The notes under the pieces: generated by a model
Seen by the model: the letters and a program-made list of their open reading frames with translations, nothing else
What the model was told of the DNA's origin: nothing
Databases searched by the model: none
Source of the DNA: Pedobacter sp.
Lineage (GTDB): Bacteria; Bacteroidota; Bacteroidia; Sphingobacteriales; Sphingobacteriaceae
Reading direction: 5' to 3'
DNA: 15,225 nucleotides
Assembly: GCA_030149995.1 (NCBI GenBank)
Contig: JASLGV010000326.1
Location: 1 to 15,225 of the forward strand
Program-made: the position numbers and the translations under genes
Part shown: in pieces, positions 7,609 through 13,713 of the stretch
Layout of the letters: the number at the start of each line of letters is the position of its first letter
How positions within the stretch are numbered: position 1 is the first letter of the stretch

Positions 7609-7704
7609 ATGTTAGAATCATTCTTTGCTGTTTGCCTGTTGATTATCGTTCTCTATTTCTTTAGTCCGTTCGATTTAACTGTAGACGAGGAAGAAGAATG
7701 GTAA
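7609..7704 (+). CDS. Putative 31-residue single-helix membrane peptide
   Basis: ATG at 7609 opens 31 codons closed by TAA at 7702-7704. The peptide MLESFFAVCLLIIVLYFFSP is almost entirely hydrophobic over residues 4-20 and ends with FDLTVDEEEEW, a sharply acidic tail. A transmembrane helix plus a charged tail is the usual build of bacterial small membrane regulators or complex subunits. An exact -7 box lies 16 bases upstream, a strong terminator isolates it from the gene before, and the phosphoesterase starts 65 bases after it, so the three could share a transcript. I do not recognise the family. The helix orientation and function are unknown, and the ORF could be fortuitous, but the composition is unlike random AT-rich sequence. 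Confidence 0.6.
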   Translation: MLESFFAVCLLIIVLYFFSPFDLTVDEEEEW

Positions 7705-7769
7705 TAAATTTCAAACTCCGGATGTTGAAACCCTGATTTTGGAATTTTGAAACATCTAAGTTTTGCTTT

Positions 7770-8621
7770 ATGGATAAAAGAAATATCGATGTAGTAGTTA
7801 TATCGGATGTACATTTGGGTACATACGGCTGTCATGCAAAAGAACTCTTAAAATATCTTAAGAGTATCAGGCCGAAAACATTGATTTTAAACGGCGATAT
7901 CATCGATATCTGGCAGTTTAGCAAAAGTTATTGGCCCGAAGCACACATGAAAGTTATCCGAAAGCTGATGAAATTTGTTTCAGAAGGTGTGCAGGTTTAC
8001 TACCTGACGGGCAACCACGATGAGATGCTGCGCAAATTTGATGGCATGCAGATGGGGGGCTTTTACCTGCAAAATAAGCTTGTAATGGAACTGGATGGCA
8101 AAAAAGCCTGGTTCTTTCATGGCGATGTATTTGATGTAACCATGCAACATTCAAAATGGCTGGCCAAACTGGGGGCCATTGGTTACGATACGCTGATCCT
8201 GATTAATAGTTTTGTAAACTGGGTACTCAATGCCATGGGCAAAGAAAAGATGAGTTTCTCGAAAAAGATAAAGGCCAAATTTAAAGATGCCGTAAAATTC
8301 ATCAATAGTTTTGAACAAACAGCAGCAGATCTGGCTATTGAGAAAGGGTATGATTATGTTGTTTGTGGTCACATTCATCAGGCAGAACAAAGAGAAATAA
8401 ACAGCCAGAACGGAAAGGTAATTTATCTGAACAGCGGAGATTGGGTAGAAAGTTTAACCGCACTGGAATATCAAGACCAGAAATGGACGGTTTTTAAATA
8501 CGAAGAAAAGAATTTTGTAAAGGAACTCCCGGATGATGGGATCCTTTCGGATGCAGATGATTTAAGACGTAAGCTGGATATAAATTTACTTTTGCAGAAT
8601 ATTAAGTATGAAATTGCCTAA
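7770..8621 (+). CDS. LpxH-like metallophosphoesterase (UDP-2,3-diacylglucosamine diphosphatase family)
   Basis: The 283-residue cytoplasmic protein is a calcineurin-like phosphoesterase with all dinuclear-metal motifs in order: DVH at 13-15, GD at 42-43, GNHD at 81-84, HGD at 117-119 and GHIH at 200-203. NSGDWVESLT at 221-230 follows, as in the YbbF/LpxH subgroup. LpxH cleaves UDP-2,3-diacylglucosamine to lipid X and UMP in lipid A synthesis. The GTYGCHAKELLKYLKS segment after DVH and the longer length (E. coli LpxH is about 240 residues) suggest a paralogous group that is often annotated as LpxH without proof, so I give no symbol. The next gene, a glycosyltransferase, starts 23 bases downstream and is probably co-transcribed. 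Tandem TAA stops end the frame. A near-match -7 region (TAAGTTTTG) precedes the ATG by about 6 bases. Confidence 0.85.
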   Translation: MDKRNIDVVVISDVHLGTYGCHAKELLKYLKSIRPKTLILNGDIIDIWQFSKSYWPEAHMKVIRKLMKFVSEGVQVYYLTGNHDEMLRKFDGMQMGGFYLQNKLVMELDGKKAWFFHGDVFDVTMQHSKWLAKLGAIGYDTLILINSFVNWVLNAMGKEKMSFSKKIKAKFKDAVKFINSFEQTAADLAIEKGYDYVVCGHIHQAEQREINSQNGKVIYLNSGDWVESLTALEYQDQKWTVFKYEEKNFVKELPDDGILSDADDLRRKLDINLLLQNIKYEIA

Positions 8622-8644
8622 TAATTATTGATATTCGGGCATAA

Positions 8645-9634
8645 ATGAAGATACTTTACGCAATACAGGGCACAGGCAACGGGCATATCAGCAGGGCAAG
8701 GGAGATTATTCCATTGCTGGAGCAATACGGATCAGTCGATATACTGGTTAGTGGTACACAAGCCGATGTTAAGCTTAGTCAGCCTGTTAAATACCAGTTG
8801 CATGGTTTCAGCTTTATTTTTGGGAAAAAGGGTGGGGTAGACCACTTTAAAACCTGGTTAAATATGAATCTTTTCCGCTTTCGGAAAGATATGAAGCAGC
8901 TGCCTTTAAAAGATTATAACCTGATTGTGAACGATTTTGAGCCGGTAAGTGCCTGGGCTTGTAAATTGCAGGGCATAGAGTCTGTTTCTTTGAGCCATCA
9001 GGCAGCATTCAAATCTAAAAAAGTACCGAGGCCCAAAACGATCGATTGGGGTAAAGTTATTTTAAGCCATTACGCACCGACCAGTCACCACATCGGGTTT
9101 CATTTTGACCGGTACGATGATTTTATTTATACGCCGGTAATCCGCTCCGAAATCCGTCAGCTCGAAAGTACAAATCTTGGACATTATACGGTGTATCTTC
9201 CTGCCGTAGATGATAAACACCTGGTAAAGCTTTTAACGCAGATACCGGACGTGCAATGGCAGGTATTCTCCAAGCACAATAAAGTTGCTTACCGGGAGGC
9301 AAATGTTTCGGTGGCTCCGGTTAACAATGAGCAGTTTAATAAAAGCCTGGCGAGTTGCGAAGGTTTATTTACCGGAGGTGGTTTTGAAGGTCCCGCAGAA
9401 GCACTTTACCTTGGTAAGAAATTGCTGGTAGCACCCATGCGTTTCCAGTTTGAACAGCAATGCAATGCCTATGCATTAAAACAGCTCGGACTTCCTGTTA
9501 TTTGGGCGAGCACAAAAAACTGGCTGCCCATTATTAAAAACTGGGTAGAACAGCCACAAAAACACCAGTTTGATTTTCCGGATGAAACGGCAAAAATTAT
9601 TGACGATATGGTGAAGAAATATACAAGAAAGTAA
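8645..9634 (+). CDS. GT-B fold glycosyltransferase (MJ1255/GT28-like family)
   Basis: The 329-residue protein has no signal peptide or membrane helix. It opens with MKILYAIQGTGNGHISRARE: a Rossmann strand followed by the GTGNGHISR loop (9-17) seen in MurG-like and diacylglycerol glucosyltransferase-type GT-B enzymes. The C-terminal donor-binding half has FTGGGFEGPAEAL at 242-254 and FEQQCNA at 269-275, the usual nucleotide-sugar site. Donor, acceptor and product are unknown. It is probably a cytoplasmic or membrane-associated enzyme that modifies a lipid or lipid-linked acceptor. Its position 23 bases after the LpxH-like phosphoesterase suggests a shared pathway. No good terminator follows it. 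The length is normal for this family. Confidence 0.8.
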   Translation: MKILYAIQGTGNGHISRAREIIPLLEQYGSVDILVSGTQADVKLSQPVKYQLHGFSFIFGKKGGVDHFKTWLNMNLFRFRKDMKQLPLKDYNLIVNDFEPVSAWACKLQGIESVSLSHQAAFKSKKVPRPKTIDWGKVILSHYAPTSHHIGFHFDRYDDFIYTPVIRSEIRQLESTNLGHYTVYLPAVDDKHLVKLLTQIPDVQWQVFSKHNKVAYREANVSVAPVNNEQFNKSLASCEGLFTGGGFEGPAEALYLGKKLLVAPMRFQFEQQCNAYALKQLGLPVIWASTKNWLPIIKNWVEQPQKHQFDFPDETAKIIDDMVKKYTRK

Positions 9635-9755
9635 TTATGCTGAAGGATACAGACGGCTGTCTTTAAATGTGCTGTCCGTACATCAACATGTTAACATTTT
9701 CAGGATATGATTTCTGTTAATTTTTTTCTTTACTTTGCCTATTCTTTAAAAAGGC

Positions 9756-10736
9756 ATGATTAATCAGTTCAGAAAACTCAGTCCCGTTAATCTTATTTTA
9801 TTGCTGGCGTATACGTTTTTTATGCGCATGGCCATATTTTACGAGATGCCGGATCATTTAAATTTCGATTTTCTTGAGTCCTCTTCCCGTTTATTGATCC
9901 ACGTGGATATTGAAAATCTGCTGTCGCCCATTGCAAATGTTTTTTTTGCAACCATTCTTGTTTTTATACAGGCTTTGATTTTTAACCGGATTGTAAACAA
10001 TCACAATTTACTGTCGAGACAGAGCTTTTTACCCGGGCTTATGTACATTACCGGCACCAGTTTGTTTATGCCGTTTATGATCTTAAGCCCTACGCTTTTT
10101 TGTAATTTTCTGCTGATCTGGATTATAGATAAATGTTTAAAGCTGGGGAAAAGCAACAATGCCATGATTACGGTGTTTGATATCGGAATGATTATCGGTG
10201 TTGGCACGCTGATTTATTTTCCATTTATAAGCATGCTGCTGATTATTTTTCTGGGTTTACTGCTCTTCCGCTCCTTTAACTGGCGCGAGTGGATTGCCGG
10301 CCTGATCGGTTTTTTAACCATTTTCTTTTTTCTGGCCGTGTATTATTACTGGAATGATAATTTAAGTTCCTTTTATCAGATCTGGAAGCCGCTTGCCAAT
10401 AAATTTCCGACTGTTTTTGCCATTGAGTATGATGATTACCTGGTGTTGGTGCCTGTTACCATCACGATGATTTTGGCAGCGTTGCAATTGAGGGAAAACT
10501 TTTTCAGAAGTTTTATCAGTACACGGAAGGCTTTTCAGCTGTTGTTTTTTATGTTTATCGTGGCTGCCGGAAGTTTTTACCTCAAACCGAACTACAGGTT
10601 GTATCACTTTTTACTCTGTGTACCTCCGGGCGCCGTATTGCTGGCCTATTATTTCAGCAATGCACGCAAAAGGTGGTTTTACGAAACGCTGTTTCTGTTG
10701 TTTATCCTCTCGGTACAATACTTTCTGTTTGTTTAA
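9756..10736 (+). CDS. DUF6427 family polytopic membrane protein
   Basis: The 326-residue protein is mostly hydrophobic, with roughly eight to ten predicted helices (about 13-31, 55-77, 89-112, 112-126, 138-158, 158-172, 178-198, 222-242, 262-275, 284-302, 310-326). It has a conserved-looking motif FMRMAIFYEMPDHL at about 22-35 after the first helix. I recognise it as the Bacteroidota DUF6427 family, which has no assigned function. The SF.P.IANVFFATILVFIQALIFNRIV pattern fits an inner membrane protein. Upstream at 9731-9738 a near -7 box (TACTTTGC, one T short) precedes the ATG by 17 bases, so it is probably its own transcription unit. It lies 159 bases before coaX on the same strand. The start is the first in-frame ATG. 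Confidence 0.7.
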   Translation: MINQFRKLSPVNLILLLAYTFFMRMAIFYEMPDHLNFDFLESSSRLLIHVDIENLLSPIANVFFATILVFIQALIFNRIVNNHNLLSRQSFLPGLMYITGTSLFMPFMILSPTLFCNFLLIWIIDKCLKLGKSNNAMITVFDIGMIIGVGTLIYFPFISMLLIIFLGLLLFRSFNWREWIAGLIGFLTIFFFLAVYYYWNDNLSSFYQIWKPLANKFPTVFAIEYDDYLVLVPVTITMILAALQLRENFFRSFISTRKAFQLLFFMFIVAAGSFYLKPNYRLYHFLLCVPPGAVLLAYYFSNARKRWFYETLFLLFILSVQYFLFV

Positions 10737-10779
10737 CCTTTTTTAACAAATAAGCGCCCTGAAACTTGCTAAAGATTAA

Positions 10780-10787
10780 TAGCTTTG
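10780..10787 (+). promoter_or_regulatory. Putative -7 box for the coaX-barrel-lptC unit
   Basis: TAGCTTTG is an exact TAnnTTTG match in the 159-base gap before coaX. It would give a leader of about 100 bases, longer than the others here. No TTG at -33 spacing is visible. A second AT-rich site closer to the ATG (TAAATTTTTG at about 10876) is a looser match. Confidence 0.3.
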
Positions 10788-10895
10788 TGGCATAAACAGT
10801 AGAGTAACCGTTTGCAGGAAGCAGTTTAATAATCATTTTTTGATAACGGCCGGTAAAAGTATGACTCATTTTAGAAATAAATTTTTGGTTGTTAA

Positions 10896-11630
10896 ATGCG
10901 CAGTTTAAGCATTGATATCGGGAATACCTTTACCAAGCTTGCTGTTTTTGAAGGCAGGGAACTGGTGCATTATGAGCGTTTAGCCCATCTGGATGCGGCT
11001 TACTTAACCAGTCTTATTGAAACTTTTAAACCGGCAAAATCTGTTGTAAGTGCGGTGAGCGGGGGGCAGGAGTTGCTGGAAAATGTTTTAAACAAACAAA
11101 CAAATTATACGCGCTTTTCGGTTCAGATAAACAAAGGCGTTGTCAATAAATATAAAACACCTCAAACACTGGGTTTAGACAGGTGGGCCGTCATTTTAGC
11201 AGCAAATGGATTGTTTGCTCCGGAAGCTTGCCTGATAATTGATGCAGGCACTTGTATTACATACGATTTGCTAAACAGCAAGGCCGAATATAGCGGAGGC
11301 AGCATAAGCCCCGGACTGGCCATGCGTTTTACAGCACTTCACCAGTTTACCGGGAGATTGCCGCTGGTAGATTGGCAGGAAACAGAAAATATACCCGATG
11401 GAGAAGACACGCAATCGGCTATTAAAAATGGTGTATTGCAGGGAGTAGTGAATGAAATAGAAGGTTTTATAACCTTAAATAATAAAAAAGAGCGTACTTT
11501 AAAGGTGATTTTAACAGGTGGTGATGCTAATTTTTTGTATAAGCAATTACAAAACAGCATCTTTGCCCCTCAAATTATAAAAGATCCACACTTGGTTTTA
11601 AAAGGATTAAATGAAGCTATTGCAGATTAA
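10896..11630 (+). CDS. coaX: Type III pantothenate kinase
   Basis: CoaX phosphorylates pantothenate, the first step of coenzyme A synthesis. It is the ASKHA-fold version that is insensitive to CoA feedback and requires a monovalent cation. The 244 residues show the phosphate-binding DIGNTFTKLAVFEG at 7-20, NKYKTPQTLGLDRWA at 84-98 with the conserved GxDR pantothenate/dimer segment, IDAGTCITYDLL at 115-126, and GGSISPGLAMRFTALHQFTGRLP at 134-156. Length is normal and no key residue is missing. The stop is followed after a single base by the next ATG, so coaX heads a tight unit with an outer membrane barrel gene and lptC. The pairing is not pathway-logical and may simply reflect conserved gene order. 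Confidence 0.96.
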   Translation: MRSLSIDIGNTFTKLAVFEGRELVHYERLAHLDAAYLTSLIETFKPAKSVVSAVSGGQELLENVLNKQTNYTRFSVQINKGVVNKYKTPQTLGLDRWAVILAANGLFAPEACLIIDAGTCITYDLLNSKAEYSGGSISPGLAMRFTALHQFTGRLPLVDWQETENIPDGEDTQSAIKNGVLQGVVNEIEGFITLNNKKERTLKVILTGGDANFLYKQLQNSIFAPQIIKDPHLVLKGLNEAIAD

Positions 11631-11631
11631 A

Positions 11632-12924
11632 ATGTACAAAAGAATAAATTATATCACATCCATACTTGTTTTAGTGTGCGGTTTAGGTGCTCAGGCACAG
11701 GTTACGACTTCATCTCCATATTCGGCATATGGCTTTGGCAATATTAAAGGTTCATTGCTGCCACAGTTACGCGCCATGGGTGGTATTTCTACAGCTGTAA
11801 ATAAAGTTACGGGGTTTAACTACATCAACATGCAAAACCCCGCTTCATATTCAGGCATCAGCTTAACTACATTAGATATGGGGTTGAGTGGTAGTATTAC
11901 CAACCTTTCTAAAGGTAGTTTAAGCGAAACCAGCTTTAACTCAACATTTAGTCATTTGGCTTTTGCTACACCGGTTACCAAGCGTTCGGCTTTAAGTTTC
12001 GGTTTATTGCCTTACTCAGATTTGGGATATACGTACAGAAGCAGTGTTAAAATTGATACCATGTCTGTAGATCAGTTGTATGAAGGAGAAGGCGGTTTAT
12101 CTAAGGCTTATCTGGGGTACGGCTATCGTTTTGGCGATCACCTGAGAATTGGTGCCAACTTAGAATATATATTCGGAAATCTCCAAACCAGCCGTTCAAC
12201 AGAATATAAAGATGCAGGTGCTTTGAATGCCCGTTTACAAGATAAAAACAGCGTTGGTGGATTAAACTATTCTTATGGAATCCAGTACGACTTTAACGTT
12301 GGCCGTAAGACTTTGGTTACCCTGGGTTATTCAGGTAGCGCTTCGGGCAGAATCAATTCAAAACAATCTTTCTATGCAACACAATATACGAAAGATGCAA
12401 GTGGCAATGAAAACACGGCCCTTGATACTTTAAATTCAGTTGTACAACCAAAATCAAACCTGAAATTACCGTTAACACATAATTTTGGTATCTCTATTCA
12501 GCAAAATGATAAATGGTTGATCGGGGCTGATTTTAGAATGAGCAAATGGTCTGCTGTAAGTCTGAACAATACAAACCTTGGACTTCAAAACAGCTATGGT
12601 GTTTCTTTAGGTGGACAGTTTACACCTGATTACGCATCTTACAACAGTTATTTAAAAAGAATTGACTACCGTTTAGGCGTTAGTTATGATAAAACCTATA
12701 TCAAGGTACAAAACCAGGATATTAAACAAATGGCCGCTTCCTTAGGTTTCGGTTTCCCGCTTCCATCTGCTAACGGTGGTACGGCATTTTATAAAGTTAA
12801 CTTTACAACAGAAGTTGGGCAAAGAGGTACACTCAGCAACGGTCTGGTTAAAGAACAGTATATTAACTTCCATTTAGGATTTACTTTGAATGATACCTGG
12901 TTTCGCAGATATAGGGTAGATTAA
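11632..12924 (+). CDS. Outer membrane beta-barrel protein (uncharacterised)
   Basis: The 430-residue product has a Sec signal peptide MYKRINYITSILVLVCGLGA with probable AQA-Q cleavage before residue 23. The mature protein begins with SSPYSAYGFGNIKG and LRAMGGIST, the opening typical of Bacteroidota FadL/OmpP1-like barrels of unknown role. Alternating amphipathic strands and many Gly, Ser, Tyr and Asn follow. The end FHLGFTLNDTWFRRYRVD carries a typical aromatic-rich last strand. The frame is open from ATG 11611 inside coaX, but that start adds MKLLQIK in front of an otherwise perfect signal peptide, so I use 11632, one base after the coaX stop. The stop overlaps the lptC ATG by one base (TAATG). 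This coupling suggests a link to LPS transport or outer membrane assembly, which is inference. Confidence 0.85.
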   Translation: MYKRINYITSILVLVCGLGAQAQVTTSSPYSAYGFGNIKGSLLPQLRAMGGISTAVNKVTGFNYINMQNPASYSGISLTTLDMGLSGSITNLSKGSLSETSFNSTFSHLAFATPVTKRSALSFGLLPYSDLGYTYRSSVKIDTMSVDQLYEGEGGLSKAYLGYGYRFGDHLRIGANLEYIFGNLQTSRSTEYKDAGALNARLQDKNSVGGLNYSYGIQYDFNVGRKTLVTLGYSGSASGRINSKQSFYATQYTKDASGNENTALDTLNSVVQPKSNLKLPLTHNFGISIQQNDKWLIGADFRMSKWSAVSLNNTNLGLQNSYGVSLGGQFTPDYASYNSYLKRIDYRLGVSYDKTYIKVQNQDIKQMAASLGFGFPLPSANGGTAFYKVNFTTEVGQRGTLSNGLVKEQYINFHLGFTLNDTWFRRYRVD

Positions 12925-13499
12925 TGGTGAATAAAAGATTTTTATATGGTCTTCTTTTCACATCGGCATGTTTTCTGATGGCTTGCGGGGAAGATGATCT
13001 GCGAAATGTAGGACAGGTTTCTGCACAAAAAATAACCTTTACACGCGATCGAACCTTGGGTGTAGAGGTTATTTACAGTGACTCCGCCCGTGTAAAAGCC
13101 AAAGGTAATGCGCCGATTGTAGATAAAATTACCCCTTCAACCGGAGGCATTTACCAGGAAATGATTAAAGGTGTAAAGATTGATTTCTTTAATTTAAACA
13201 CCGGAGAGATCGATGGAACGCTGATCTGCGATTATGCCATTCGTAAAGAAGATGAGCAAAAAACCATTTTTCAGAAGAACGTAATTGTTAAAAATAGTAA
13301 AGGAAATACCTTTTCGTCGGAAGAACTGATTTGGGATGAGGCTAAAAAGCTTTTCTACTCCAATCAACGCGTAACGGTAAAAAGTCCGGATGGCAATGTA
13401 ATTGAGGGAATTGATTTTGAAGCGCCACAGGATTTTAGTACCTATAAGATAAAAAGTGGTACGGCAGAATTGAATCTCAAAGAAGGAATTGCACCATAA
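12924..13499 (+). CDS. lptC: LPS export periplasmic protein LptC, lipoprotein form
   Basis: LptC passes lipopolysaccharide from the LptBFG ABC transporter to the periplasmic LptA bridge. The 191 residues have the LptC/LptA-like beta-jellyroll pattern: IYQEMIKGVKIDFFN (76-90), a TADYA-like CDYAIRKED (102-110), FQKNVIVKNSKGNTFSSEELIWDE (116-139) and a C-terminal VKSPDGNVIEGIDFEAPQDFSTYKI segment (about 152-176). Instead of the N-terminal transmembrane helix of E. coli LptC, there is a lipoprotein signal peptide with lipobox LMAC and lipidation at Cys21. Asp at +4 (CGED) follows, and sorting in Bacteroidota differs from E. coli, so the final membrane is uncertain. The ATG overlaps the previous stop by one base, consistent with translational coupling. 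Lpt partners are not in the window. Confidence 0.9.
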   Translation: MVNKRFLYGLLFTSACFLMACGEDDLRNVGQVSAQKITFTRDRTLGVEVIYSDSARVKAKGNAPIVDKITPSTGGIYQEMIKGVKIDFFNLNTGEIDGTLICDYAIRKEDEQKTIFQKNVIVKNSKGNTFSSEELIWDEAKKLFYSNQRVTVKSPDGNVIEGIDFEAPQDFSTYKIKSGTAELNLKEGIAP

Positions 13500-13713
13500 A
13501 GCTCTTTTACCTCTTTTGGATGGCTTTTTTACACCTGCTTTGTGCGTTTTTCGAAGTACACCCTGAAAAAAATAAGCTTCCAAAATCGAATTTTAATGCA
13601 GGCTATTTGCTTAAAAATTAAACACTTGATAAATAAAATTTTGTGTTTTCTTTTTTAAGGCAAATTTGTATCTTGCGCCCTCTTAAAAAACTAAATAATT
13701 TATAAAGTACAAT

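Noticed and set aside
9644..9665. Possible terminator AGAC/GTCT after the glycosyltransferase
   Set aside because: The stem is only four base pairs with alternative pairings and a three-base T tail. Too weak to call.
11611..11631. Upstream ATG for the barrel gene inside coaX
   Set aside because: It prepends MKLLQIK to an otherwise well-formed signal peptide beginning MYKRINYIT. The ATG one base after the coaX stop is the better start.
13194..13583. 129-codon minus-strand frame over the lptC 3' end
   Set aside because: A shadow of lptC and the gap after it, with biased, low-complexity-like composition and no promoter.
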